A DNA stretch of 64,000 bases, from the NCBI GenBank assembly GCA_036345935.2, contig JADWOT020000575.1, positions 62,001-126,000 of the forward strand, given 5' to 3'. A program made the position numbers and the translations under genes. The DNA comes from Taenia hydatigena (lineage: Eukaryota > Platyhelminthes > Cestoda > Cyclophyllidea > Taeniidae). This document shows, piece by piece, positions 36,631 to 48,332 of this stretch. Below the pieces are notes generated by a model. The model saw nothing but the letters and a program-made list of their open reading frames with translations, did not search any database and had not been told where the DNA came from. Position 1 is the first letter of the stretch. Each line of letters opens with the position of its first letter.

Positions 36631-36740
36631 GAAGAGTGGCATGCGCGAAACCTCTTCTCAGGCTTTTCTTTACCCAATTCAGTCATGCTATTGCAGATAC
36701 TTACGGCTATTATTTTCAATTCTTTTGTAGCTTGCTGTGT
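36631..36740 (+). pseudogene. possible CAP-domain fragment in block D
   Basis: In one frame ARNLFSGFSLPNS resembles the part of the CAP domain after the GxNL/GENL motif. In the next frame DTYGYYFQFFCSLLC lines up residue by residue with the DKYYNYFNNSCSYVC segment of CAP copy B (61.6 kb): D, Y, YF, CS and C are shared. In block E the matching bases give VDVYDYWFQHC. If right, block D and E are remnants of a second CAP subfamily. The evidence is short and needs a frame change, so this stays tentative. Confidence 0.35.
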
Positions 36741-37987
36741 AACATCCCGTCCTGTGAGACTTCACATCATAAGCACAGGTGGTTGAGGACTTTGTTTTCA
36801 GCAAATTGACTAAATTGGTGCTTTAAGAAACTGATTTACTTGTTACTCTTCTCACTCTTCCCACGAATGTTTCTGTTTTCAGTGATGCTACTTAATTTAT
36901 TTTAGCAATACCTTATTTTCGAATGCAGCGAATTTTATTGGCGGTTTTCCCGCTTTGGATGCCTTCTTACCACAAAGTAGAGTTAAACTTGAGGAAGCCT
37001 GAGTAAGGGCATGGGCATTGACACGCGCGCTTGCCAAATTGCACCCTGTGCATAAAATTTATACGAGATTATGAACACTGTTGGAGGTTGCGATTGGCCG
37101 CGCCGTTGCCCCTGCTTGTCAAATTTTTTCACTGTTGCATTTACATCAGCCTTGGGAGCAGATGTGGATGCGCTCAGCAGAAACGTGTCTTCAAGTGAGA
37201 TGCTTTAGACATTGCAGTACATGCGAGTTTAAGAATGAATTCATTGCTTTGGATTCAACTGCAGCCAAAGCCTGATAGCATTCGCATCTTTTTTTAGCTG
37301 CAGTAACCTTTATAGGGCTTTGTTAATGCTTACCTATCTGAAAAGCATTTGTGCTTAATTTCGGAGTCCTCCTCATCTAATGTATCCACCATGTCGCAAT
37401 TCTCCTTCAGATCGTCTATCAGTTACAAATCAACGTTTCCAACATACCCATTTAACCTAGGACTCATTAATACGCGCACCAACAAACGCATTGATGCATT
37501 CAAAACTTGTCACCTGTGGTGCTGACGTGTTGCATTAGTGGCATTGCGATTGCGAAATGCCACTCTCACCTGGATTATGCAGACCACATCATGTATGCCA
37601 GCGTTATTACAAGATGTTATGGTAAGTCCACTTACTAAGCGCTTGCAAAATAATGCGTCAACCAAGTTTAATGAAATGAGAGCCTACAGTACCCTTTTGC
37701 CTTGGGGCAACAACATATTTGGAGACAAATTATGTTCCACCGTAGATATTCAAGTGAGCTATTGCGCAGATTGTCGTGCCTTACCTATCAAAATCCAGCA
37801 TGCTCAAGCCAGTAACAGTGGTCCCGGGATATTGTAAGGTAAATTATTTAGCATCGTCTTAATCATAATCCTTAAAAGGCACATATACACATTAAAATCC
37901 GCCAAGCACAATCTTCCTCGACTAAACTAAGACAAATGCGCGGTGGGCGGATGCGCGCCAAGTGCTTTTAAACGAAACGGAGAAGCA

Positions 37988-38096
37988 ATGGTAATAGCAA
38001 ACTCTTCGTCATCACATGCTACACGACAAGGGATTTTCACGACCAATGCGCCTGTATCTCAGCCATCTAATGTATAGTTGTGTGGCGCAGAGGGTT
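37988..38096 (-). repeat. inverted-repeat arm (left) of CAP copy A flank
   Basis: Reverse complement of 38793-38903. Paired stretches include CTTCGTCATCACATGCTACACG here against CGTGCAGCATATGATGACGAAG there, and TCTCAGCCATCTAATGTAT against ATACATTTGATGGCTGAGA. About 700 bases separate the arms. The same sequence occurs at 62231-62315 and 63660-63760, also as an inverted pair. Confidence 0.75.
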
Positions 38097-38428
38097 GCTG
38101 TATCATTATGGGTGCACCGTAATGCAAGTTGATTGCAAAGAGTGTATAAAAGACGAGGCACACGATGCAGCATATATCAACTTTAGCATTTCATTTGTAC
38201 TAAGCTTCAGTAGCTCATGCTCCTAAAAAGAAGCCTTAGCTTCCAAAAGTTAAAAATCATACATTTTTAGTAATTATACTTCTAAATACTTATTTTGTCA
38301 ACAAAATGTGGAGGTTCGGTTCGTTTACTTGACAAGCATGCACGCAGCCTCCGGATGACCTCGTCTATCCGGTGACTATTAGTAGCTGCAAGGCAAGCAA
38401 TAAAAAGCACCCAGATCCCCCTCTCCAT

Positions 38429-38444
38429 CACACACACACACACA
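38429..38444 (+). repeat. (CA)8 microsatellite
   Basis: Eight uninterrupted CA units. Confidence 0.9.
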
Positions 38445-38792
38445 TATGCTGGCATAGAAACTAGCACCATGAATCATGGACAGTTACCAGAGGGGTGAGT
38501 ACAGCTGTGTTATCCCACACCTGGTGTCAGAGTCTGACTGACTGGAATGAGTGAAAAAGGGCGCAGTTGGTTACGTGGCATGCAGGAAAAAGGAACGATT
38601 ATGGGAAGGTGGAAGCAATGGTGAATGTGAAATTTGATGTGAGGAAGAAAAGGAATGAGTTATCGCCGCTTTCATGTGATAGGGGTGGTTTATGCTTGGC
38701 CTCGAGAGTGGCTCAATTTGATTGTCTGCCACACTGAAATGGTCGTTTAGAAACGATTTAGCATGAACTTTACAAAATGTGCCACATATTTT

Positions 38793-38903
38793 GTGAACCT
38801 TCTGCGCCACAACCATACATTTGATGGCTGAGATATCGGCATATTAGTCGTGGAAATCTCCTTATCGTGCAGCATATGATGACGAAGCGCATGCTATTGC
38901 CTT
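38793..38903 (+). repeat. inverted-repeat arm (right) of CAP copy A flank
   Basis: Partner of 37988-38096. It lies in the 5' flank of CAP copy A. This flank (about 38600-39058) is also shared with copy B (62073-62460, opposite strand) and copy C (63590-63850). Confidence 0.75.
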
Positions 38904-39058
38904 AGCGTTGTGAAATAGGGTGGTTTAATTTAACAGACCTGTTACAAAGGCCTGCTCGGTCTACCATGATTGGCGGGGCTATCGCATCATATCTCACTAT
39001 GCCATGTTTCCCGCGGAAATGGGTGGAATCCCCTCGCTCTCCTAGTCCGCGTGCCACG

Positions 39059-39575
39059 ATGATGTGCCCACAAAACGGTGAGTTGACAATCACTAAGAGT
39101 CTGTCAACTTCACACTCAAATGTTGCTCAGCGCAAGCAAAGTAGTGATTCTGTATGATTTTTGTATTGCCAGGTCTCCTCTTGATAGTCTTCAGCCTAAT
39201 CGCTCTCGTGTCCGTTGCATCGTACTAGGTATCCACAGATGAAGAGCAAGAGCAAATGCTAGAGCCTCATTTGAAAGTTCGAGAAAGGGTGCACCATCCA
39301 GCCAGTGGTTTGCTGCTAATAGTGCGTCCCTAATACTTGCATGCGTAGTGAGCTGCATACTTGTCCGCACTTCAAGCTATCCCACGTGATAATGTACTTA
39401 ATAGCACTCTTTGGTGCTCATTTTCATGTATCCAGGCGTACTAAAATGAAATGGAACTACTGGCAGATTATTAGGCCAGCCAATGCAGATTTGAGCAACC
39501 GGATTGGAGACGACACCCACAGTACGAGGGACTTGGACAGAATATCGCTTTGCTGGCTGATTGGATGACTGTGTA
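39059..39575 (+). pseudogene. CAP/SCP-TAPS (venom allergen-like) pseudogene A
   Basis: 5' part of a secreted CAP-superfamily gene. Exon 1 (39059-39077) starts MMCPQN and ends at a GTGAGT donor. Exon 2 (39173-39321, after TATTGCCAG) is in phase and continues a signal peptide (LLLIVFSLIALVSVAS), then the first CAP helix (EQMLEPHLKVRERVHHPAS) and a GTGCGT donor. Exon 3 begins at 39436 after TATCCAG, with MELLADY, CRFEQPDWRRHPQYEGLGQNIALL: the family W..RC.FEH and GLGQN motifs. In-frame stops (TAG in exon 2, TAA and TAG in exon 3) disable it. Later CAP exons are not convincingly present, so it is also 3'-truncated. CAP proteins are extracellular; flatworm and nematode parasites often secrete large sets of them. 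The family assignment rests on these motifs and on the shared structure with copy B. Confidence 0.8.
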
Positions 39576-39599
39576 GCGTTCAAAGGACAAATTTTTGGT

Positions 39600-42500
39600 T
39601 TGTGCGATTGTGACAGACATAGCGAATTCTTTTAGAGGAGAGTACCATTGAATATAACCGTATGCATATGGAGTGGGTTGCAGCAAATACCCAAAGGGAC
39701 ACGCGTGATTCTGTAAACAGTGCTTCCATAAGCCTACATGCAAAAAAGTGCTCCTGACACTGAGGTTGAAAGGTCCTTAGGACAGGACTCTGCCAAAACG
39801 CGTGATGTGGAAATGAGCCTAACGACCACCGCCTAGACTGGTTATATCTGTCCTGGCGTCAAACTCCTCGTCTTCTACTCATTTCATTGCATCTACCTTC
39901 TTTTCTGCCGTGTTGTTCCGTCCTATGTTGTTGATAACTCTAATGCAATCGACTCATTCTTTGCTACCCCCGGTTGTCAGTGCAGCATCGGTCGGAGGCT
40001 TACACTCATTTACATACTTGTAAAAATGTAATTCCTACTACGAGAGATGCTGATTGCATGGAGTGATTAGCAAATCAAACTTCTGGTTGCTTAGAGAATG
40101 GGCGGTTTCTTCTTTAGTTATTTGCTGTGCCTCTTAGGCGGAGGCAAAATTGGGGCAGAAATTACGCATTTAATTTTATACTACAGACCTTGAAAATGAT
40201 GAAATTTAAAGTATGACATAAATGTGAAGCAATAAAATAGGGACAAATTTAGTCACCATCAGGTTCCGAAGGTTGAGCTTTTACCATCTGGATTTTATCC
40301 TATTCTTCCGACTTTTAGTGAAACAGACATCCGCTGCAATACCACCATTCCTCTGCGGTTGTGCCTGCACTCATGGTGGCATGATACGTGACTGCCTAGT
40401 TCATACCCGAACCGCACTTATCCAGACCACTGACCGCACCATTATGGAAGGCCTGTCAAGTGTAATTTAATTCGTTGAATAACCAAAGCAAACAATATGC
40501 TAGCCCTACCGTGCGCAGTTCAAGAGTGCAGTTGCTGTGATAAATGGTGCATTGGTGGTTTGGCAAGGAAAGTCGTGCATATAGATGCATTTGGACGGCA
40601 CTGAGTTGTATGACTTAGCGGAAGGTTTGATACTTAAGTGGTTACTGTCTGCACATAGTGTTGATTACCACTCCATGTGCCGCAGAGTAAAAGTGGTGAA
40701 TTCCTGAGCGCTGCAGAGTGGTGTGCAATGAAAAGCCTTCGATATAGATGACCGCTTGTTAGCGCGTAAGAGTAAGAACAGAGGTGGTACGAAGCAAGCG
40801 TGTGTGCCTACGCGATGTGCGACTGTATATGAAAGAATGGCTAAGATAATAGCTAAATTTCAGCCTCACATAATCATTCTTTGAGTTGATCTTGGTCTCA
40901 TAGGGAGTGTTGGCGTGCATGAACCGTGGTCATGTGGCATGATTTTAAATGAAGAGGACAAGGTGGACAAGGGCGTGATGTTTCCTAATCAGACATGGAA
41001 GTAGGACTTTCAAATAGACCTTAGTGGAGCAATTGTTGATGATGCAGTTGTCTCTAACAGATACCATCTTCGATGACGTGTATTCTCGCAGTGGAACAAT
41101 TTGCGATAGCCCAGTATGGGTGGTGTTATGCACTACTAGCAGTGATCGCGGTACGAGTTCCTACAAACCAAACTCATCAGTCAACCCATCTATTAGTTTT
41201 GTAGGCCATAAGCAGCCTTTCCATCGTGTTTGCAAGACAAGGTTGTTGGAAACCTCATACGATTAATGCAGTCGGTTTTTATTTTATTCCTGGTGTCACT
41301 TGCCTCTCTGTGCCCCAAGTCGTTTAGTCTAAAGTGCCTATTGAAATTCTATTCTACTTTAGATACGCAGTTCGCAAGACTTAATCATCTTTGGAGTTAC
41401 TAGCGATTCTCCGTTTCGTAGCCGTTCTTTCGTCAAACCCGTGTTGTCTTCATTCTGAAGAGTGTCGTGTCAAATTTGTAGGACGAGGGGCTGGTTTAAT
41501 TTGTACGAGATGGGTTAGTTCATGGTGTCCATCTCACCTATCTCAGGGAATTAGGCACAAGCAAATCGCTGGCTCCACAAAGTTTCCTATATTGCAGCAC
41601 AGACTAGAGTCTTCCTCGCAGCTATTATATCTGCAACCTATCATGGCTTTGTTGCGGAAAAATTGGCTCGACCCTGCACTGATTAATCTTCCACACGAAA
41701 TAAGCAAAGTTATAAGCCCAGAAAACATTCCTGTTTGGAATGTAAAGCTGATATCTAAATGGGTCTTGCTGCTTCAGATTTGGCGTACACTCATTGTAAA
41801 CAAGCTCATTCCAAAAAGCAAAAATGTTTTGATGTTTTGCATGCATTTATTTATTGTACAATCAGTCTAAAATGAACTTATGGTGTACACCACTGATGAT
41901 TGTTGTACCGACCTCGATAGTCATTTGGAGGGCATACTAACCACAGAAACTGTTCCCTACTCTTACGTCTAGGCAGGATATCACTTTAAAAATCATAGCA
42001 TTTTGTCCATGTGAGCGGGATCCACGTGTCCGTCAAAAGGCGCATTGATGCCAAATAATACTGGCTGTTCTGATAAGTCGACACAACGATGCATCCTTTA
42101 CCATATTAAGGGTCTTTCCATTCGTTCAAATCATAAATAAATTTCCAATTTAAAATGCATTGTTGCATCAAAGGAGATGACCAAAGATGCTGTGCTAACA
42201 ACTGTGGTAAGCTAACCCGATCCAAGTGCACAACAGTCGTGATTTATTTTTTAGCAAATCGCACCAACATCGCACAGAGGAAAGACACTCGCTGTTTATC
42301 TTTTAAAAATTTCTCTCTTAGCTTTACAAAATAAAAGCCAATGAAATGGGACCGGCTTGTGATTATGCTAGGTCGACTATTAGCAGTCAACTTATATCCA
42401 TGCAAGCAGCATCGTTCTACGCAGTCTCTGCTACTTTTAACCCACACAATGCATTTTTTTCGGGTCGACGTCTTTTGCATTGGTAATTTGGCGTATTTAC

Positions 42501-43000
42501 CCCCAAATATGAAAGGAATGCAGTTAATCGAATCAAAACCAATGCATTTCGTCGAGTCTACCTGAATTGGATTTGTAAGCAGCAGGTACGGTAAACAATC
42601 TGCATAGGAAAGAACATTGCATACGACCCTTCGCGTTACCATTTTTTCGACGCCAAAATATTATTTGAATGCGCTGCTATGCTGCATTTGCAAGCATTCT
42701 TTTTTCTACAACGTATACAGAGAAGTATCATGTAATTTTGTACTCGTATTTGGGATAATGTGTCGAAGAGACTAAAAGCCGTAATACGTCGAAGAGCTTG
42801 GATAACTGTGAGTGCAATTGGCATCGACATGCTAAAGGAGTGCATGTCAATATGCTGGCAGAACCTGCTGCCTAGTCGGTGGAAATAAAATTAGAGAGCT
42901 AAATCGAAGTGACAGATGAACGCTTGGTGAATCGCCTTGTCAGGTCGTGTAAGCGAGGCGTCGATGCGAGACGAAGCCATACTCAACCGTGTGAATAAGT
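39600..43000. other. no recognisable gene
   Basis: The bases just after copy A may hold badly decayed CAP sequence (MEWVAANTQ near 39668 recalls the MVWAN segment), but this is weak. The 159-codon + ORF at 41391-41870 and the 132-codon minus ORF at 42244-42642 are among the longer open frames. Neither contains a motif I recognise or good splice borders. Confidence 0.35.
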
Positions 43001-43011
43001 AAATAGTTAAC

Positions 43012-43083
43012 TAGCAGAGCGTGGTCTCGATCCACGGACCTCTGGGTTATGGGCCCAGCACGCTTCCACTGCGCCACTCTGCT
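43012..43083 (-). tRNA. initiator tRNA-Met(CAT)
   Basis: 72-base tRNA that looks intact. The acceptor stem AGCAGAG/CTCTGCT pairs perfectly, with discriminator A. The D arm has GTGGCGCAGTGGAAGCG. The anticodon stem-loop is CTGGGCCCATAACCCAG, with three G-C pairs next to the loop typical of initiators. The T arm has GGATCGAGACC: the ATCGA loop with A at position 54 is the eukaryotic initiator signature. Box A and box B are both present. A clear T-run terminator is not visible immediately downstream on the minus strand. Very likely functional. Confidence 0.95.
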
Positions 43084-43094
43084 CATATCGTGTA

Positions 43095-45835
43095 GTTTCT
43101 TAACCTACTTTATCCCCCCAGCAGGTTGACACAAGCAGCATAACAAGTCACTGACGTGAGCTTCAATAGTCACATAAAGTCGAGGCGTGTGTGAGTGCTC
43201 GAACGATTACTAAGTAACTGATTGACGCGTAAGCAGCGAGGTAGCAGAGGTAGAGATTAATGTAGATGCCGAGGAAGGAAAGAGAAGGTGGAAATAGATG
43301 TAGGTGTATGCACGCGGCACTGCGATGTGGTGCAGCGCAACACGGCAGAGCATACCGCAAAGCGTTAGAACAGAGCAGATTGGCGGGAAATGAACTGATA
43401 TGGAACTATGCTAAGCCGTCTCTGTGATGATGTAGCTGTGAGATTTTTCTCAACTTCGTCTAAGTGATGCCGGTTCAACTCATGGTCACCAAATGCGCAA
43501 AAATCTGTTGCACGCACAGGCAGCAGGACGCTAGATCCTGTGGCTGCATGTACGTCGATATCACATGAGGTGTCTAATAACAGGGAAGGAAAAGTTGGCA
43601 TTTATGTTAACACTTCTGACCCTAAAACGAGCGAGAGAGTCACTAGTGAGACAAAGAGCACAGCATATCAAGTGAAGGGCTCTGGGTATGTAGGAGGTTG
43701 GTTCTTATCTAGGAAATACACAGAGACAGATGACAAAAAATAGATGGAACAAAAGGCATGATATAAGTGACGAAATGTGCATGGCGCTCAATATGACACG
43801 GATTATCGTTCAATTGAAGGAAAGAGCTATAAAACAATTATGACATGGAAACGGAACAAATTACCCCTAACACTTTTATAATTAAGTTTAATGCCATTCA
43901 CTTGGGCTGCTGCTCAAACATCATGCCTCATCACCTAAAAATGAGCTTACGTGTTCCCTTTTTTAAAGGCTGACGAGTTCAGGGAGAATGCATTGCGCAT
44001 CTGGTGGCAAGGTTCGTGTCAAAATAATGGTTAGGAGTAGGTTGTTTTTTAAAGAGCCAACAAACAGAGCGTGTTTGCGTTATGACGGAAAGAATTAATG
44101 TGAAATAAATAACAGAAGGCCTTTGCAAGGGCTTCTTTATCATCCTTCTCTTCCCTTATGCTAGCTTTGTTATGGAAGGGTTGAATGTTCTTAGACATCC
44201 TCATTATATTGGATGAAAGAGGCAGTGGATAGCGCATTAACAAAAGTTGGGAGGTAGGAATGCTTACATCAGGAGAATCAAATCGCTCCTTCAGAACCAA
44301 ATGCAAATTGTTTCTTCGCCTTCCGCCTACAAGGCACATCTTAAGAGAATGAATACCACATATCCCCTCGTCTATTCACGACCGTACCCGTTGTCACCCT
44401 CGTCTTCCATTGTAAGTATTTTGCAACGTAGGCTCTCTTTGATCAATTGCTTTAGGGTGTAACCCCATTACCGCGGGTGGTATAGCAAGAATGCAGAAAT
44501 AAGTGTGAAAACTTTGTACTAAGAAGAAATGCAAGATTTAAACCTGTGATGCGTGAATTTGTTAGCCGCGCATCTTTTGGCTAGACGAGGCTGGCTGCCA
44601 TAAATGGAATATTTGGTCTTCTGCGTTTGTGTTTCCGAAGTGAAGGCACACGTGCTGCCCCACAGTTCCCAGTTGATTATTATCTTTGCATTTTAACGGT
44701 GTTTGTTAACTTTTACTCGTCATTTGACTTGTGCAAATCGTTGTCTTATTGCGATGTCAGCATCTCTCCATCACAAGACATGTTGTATCCAGTGGTCAAA
44801 AAATGACGAATCAGCTCCGGTGGCAGCACCGCTGCATACCTGCGCCACGTTGTGGGCTTCCTGATTGTTGATGCTTTGGTCTTTGTTTCATGAGTAGTTT
44901 CATCTTCTCATTGGAGTGAAAATGCATCCATGTATACGCACACAACTGAGAAGTTTAACGTTTGGTTCACGGGCAGAATGATGATGCCAGATGCTTAATG
45001 ACTCTGTCATTAAGGCTTGCAATTCATATCCACTAGAAACGGGCGTTCGAATTGGAGCCCTCGATGAGGCCAGGTAGGCAGGACGGTGGGTGCGTTTGGC
45101 TTTAGCTGCTGCTGATGCTGCGACCGCCCACGATAGTCGATGGATAAGACGAATAAGGCATGACAAAGCCCTGCGCCTTTCATTACCCGAGCCAGCAGCA
45201 GGTGTTCAAGTTGCCTCATCCACAATTTTGAATTTACCTACAAGGTTTGGTGGTTTTGGTGTTGCAGACCTGACATATATATGTGTGTATACGTATCAGT
45301 GCTCTTTTAATCAAACTGATAGCGGTAGTAAAATGCACTCGTTTTTCTCTTCTCCCTATGGCTTCTGTAGATTTTAACAAAAAGATCAGCCCTGCTACCA
45401 AGTAAATTACTTTGCCTTCCAATTTCGTTAAGCAACGTCTACTGAGCTCTAAATTACTGCAATCATTATCCCACCTCAGAACTTATTTGTTATAAGTTGT
45501 CTTGGCAACGCACGAATGATTGCTCTGGCACAGCATGCCATGTGGATTTCATTCCTCTAATTACTCAAAAACACGGCAGTAGCAAAAGCCAAATTCACCC
45601 ATCTAGGCATGCGAAAGACCATTCATGGGCTTCCGTTTTTAACATATTCTCCTGGAAAGATGAGTTGCGTCTCTTTGGAGAAAAGCATCATGCGACTACT
45701 GCTGTAGAGAAGAAGCGACTTCGAGTTTACACTAAGCGATGGACGCTTTTCGCAACATCGCATAACCCATTTAATTATAATAGTTCGCGAACAGTATAAT
45801 ATCCTGCCTAACTACCGCGGTTGAAGTCCATCAGA
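43095..45835. other. no recognisable gene
   Basis: Short ORFs under 100 codons on both strands with no domain. The overlapping set at 44900-45377 is Ala/Arg-rich on several frames. The 100-codon ORF at 45497-45799 lies just before block E and has no recognised motif. Confidence 0.4.
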
Positions 45836-46339
45836 ATTTTGCAGCAATGACCTGCTGTCAGTGGTATGAATAGGCTTTTAAACGATTCCGCTCACTTGGA
45901 AGGTGAAGTTGCTGCGATCACTCAGCTTTGCTGCATTTACGAAATTGTCAAGAAAGTTGAGAAAGATCCATTTTGAAATAAAGGAATAAAAAATCTCTAG
46001 ACTGATGTAATGAATAAGCAAAAAGTGTAAGCACCGCCAAGAAATGTGAAGAAAGTAGAGGACATGTTAAGAAGAGAAGGGCATTCAGAGCATCAAATGG
46101 ATAGTAAATATTGTGATGAGCAAGATAAAACGCGAAATTGCTGCTTTTGCTAAAATTAGTAGGGCATATAAGAACGGTGAGAAGTGATGTGAAATGGGTC
46201 GAAAGTTATTAGGCAGCACTGCTTGGATGATAGAAATTATGGAATTGCAGAATAAAGAATGAGAAAAAGACGAGCACATGCGATAGTGTACATTCCTGGT
46301 AAATAGACTAAGTAAAGTGCCATGGAAGGCGCCCTAGCC

Positions 46340-46411
46340 AGCCCCGTGGTTTAATGGATAAGGCATATCTTCCTGAGTAAAAGTTTGGGCTCGAGTTCCG
46401 TCGCGGGCACC
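46340..46411 (+). pseudogene. tRNA-Arg(CCT) relic in block E
   Basis: AGCCCCGTGGTTTAATGGAT with box B-like GGGCTCGAGTTCC. The anticodon loop TTCCTGA keeps CCT, as in the block D relic. Anticodon-stem and acceptor pairing are poor. Bases after it (TGTTTAAACCACCAATATACC) still align to those after the D copy (TGTTTATCCACACCAATATCC). Confidence 0.65.
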
Positions 46412-46547
46412 ATGTTTAAACCACCAATATACCGGCTTTCGTCCGAGTTACACCAATGCGTATCGAAAAAGCGCAGGCGGACACAGCGTCAGTTGTTTTA
46501 GTACCATTCGTCATCAGCTGCCGATGGTATAACCGAGTGAAAGGTGC

Positions 46548-46619
46548 TGCCCAGAGCGAGACACGAACTCGCGACCTTCAGGTCATGAGACTGAAGCATT
46601 CTACCTATAATCATCCATC
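46548..46619 (-). pseudogene. tRNA-Met (elongator) relic
   Basis: The reverse complement contains CAGTCTCATGACCTGAAGG and TCGCGAGTTCGTGTCTCGC, matching the anticodon arm (CAT) and T arm of elongator tRNA-Met. The acceptor and D-arm half is degenerate. It lies in the stretch unique to block E, 136 bases from the tRNA-Arg relic and in the opposite orientation. Confidence 0.6.
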
Positions 46620-47142
46620 TTACACGCCCCATCAATATTTTAATTGCCAACGTGATTTTTGCCAAAGTTAATCAGTGCACAAATATAAAGACGAAATGAA
46701 TATAGAAAAACAAACAAAAGTGCAAATGCTCACAAACGCATATCACTAAAAATACGTACACAATGTTACGATTTTATGAATGGTTATTAACAAAATATAT
46801 GTCAATAGAACACTGTGATAGAGAATGGTTAATTCATCATCCATAAATAAACTGACTGCAAATAATAAGGTTGTAGAATTTTTATTCATAAGTGCAGAAG
46901 CTAATGATCCATTGGCTACCAGGTAGATAGAGAGGAGTCGAAGGACAAAATCGACCGATTGTTGGTATGTGCCCGAGTAGATGAGTTGGTGAGTTACTGC
47001 CTGAACGAGTAAAGGAGCGTAGAGCAGCAGGAAATTTTTGCATTTGATGCTTTAGCACTTACGGTATCAATGGTGCTCTGTTCCGCTGAGGTGGATTTAG
47101 TGAATGCTAGCCTAAATAAAAGTGAAGTGCATCTATGCCTCA

Positions 47143-47170
47143 GGGTAGGTGAGGTTAGGTCAGGTCAGGT
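47143..47170 (+). repeat. AGGT-rich simple tract
   Basis: GGTAGGTGAGGTTAGGTCAG followed by two more AGGT units; a short degenerate tandem tract. Confidence 0.6.
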
Positions 47171-48235
47171 GTTGTCGTCGGTCCGATGCAGCGACATGAG
47201 TGGGAGAACCAGTGGTGGGAGCCGTTGGCGGTGGCGAGCCAACAAGATGCGCAAAATAACTAAGATGCTGCGCATAGGAGGTAATGTGTGACTTGAGGAA
47301 GAATAGGCGAAAATTAATTATTACTCACTTGGATTTTGACTGCTGTGGAGAAATTAGTTGATAGTGGTGGTGAGAAGTTCTTTAAACAGTAGACGTTGGA
47401 TTGTGGGAAGATGGTAATGCATTTATGGCCCACTTATTATGCAACTAAATCAGAAAGGTGGTTAAGTAAAAGGAATCATTTTCTTGTGTAAAGACTAAAA
47501 CATTTTATATGGTGAGGCATTTGATATGTTTGGGTGAGCAGGAGAGGTGAGGTAAAGGGAAGATTTTCCTCACACGTGCTCTGGGAGCGTTCCATAAAAT
47601 CCGATCAACTAGTCGCTTCTTACTACTAGTTTTTGTTCAGACTGGGAAACGATGGGGAAGGCTTTGCAACCTAATGCCCTGGTTGCCAGCGCCACCTCGA
47701 TTCGTCTGTTTTAATGATGACAACGCAGTGATTGCGTTCATCAATTTTCGCGTACTTTGCATCCATTAAAATGGTTTGTATTCGTTCAGCAAGAAGAAAG
47801 TAGCAAGTTGTGGGTGATATGTTCAAATGAATGGTGAATGATCGTTTGATTGGCTTTTTTGCAAGGGAGTCAGCTGGTGGTGAATTCATTCAGCCTTCCG
47901 TTGGATGCGGCCTGCTATGCGTAAGAAGGTCACGGGACTAATCGTTCATCATGGGAACAGAGGTAATTTGAAATAAACTTGACCACCGAGACATTCATTC
48001 GCCATTTGGGAGCTTTTCGATACAAGAAATCAGAAGAATGCTTTAAGGGCAATTGGTGCGCTGTTCGGAACCAAAATCTTGCTTTAAATAAAAGATCATT
48101 TCGATAAACGTTATTTATGGACAGCAAATCGAATTTAATTAACGCAATGCTTGCTTGAATTTCTCCTCAACCGCATTTAGGAAGGCTTTGAATAAATGAA
48201 TATAGCTGCTGGGCACTACAATTCACACGAATCCA

Positions 48236-48332
48236 CTGAGAGGGCGGTATGCGTGAGACCTCTTCTCAGGTCTCTCATCCATTTAATCACAGTAATGTAG
48301 ACGTTTATGATTATTGGTTTCAGCACTGTAAT
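48236..48332 (+). pseudogene. possible CAP-domain fragment in block E
   Basis: Homologous bases to the block D fragment at 36631-36740. One frame reads HPFNHSNVDVYDYWFQHC, matching the spacing of the acidic, aromatic and Cys positions seen there and in CAP copy B, with one residue fewer before the Cys. Preceded by GGMRETSS, which could be a decayed G.GEN motif. Tentative. Confidence 0.3.

Larger units (their letters stand above)
35410..37980 (+). repeat. segmental duplication, block D
   Basis: Direct duplicate of block E (45840-49540). Colinear landmarks: GCGATCACTC at 35511 against 45915; CATTTACAAAATTGTCAA against CATTTACGAAATTGTCAA; the tRNA-Arg relic at 35919 against 46340; GCGTAAGAAGATCACAAGA at 36338 against GCGTAAGAAGGTCACGGGA at 47919; CTCTTCTCAGG at 36651 against 48260; TTATTACAAGATGTT at 37604 against 49168; and CCAGTAACAGTGGT near 37809 against 49373. 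The ORF at 35493-35741 keeps a partly open frame in both copies. Block D lacks about 1.2 kb present in E between the tRNA relic and the GCGTAAGAAG landmark. Confidence 0.85.
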
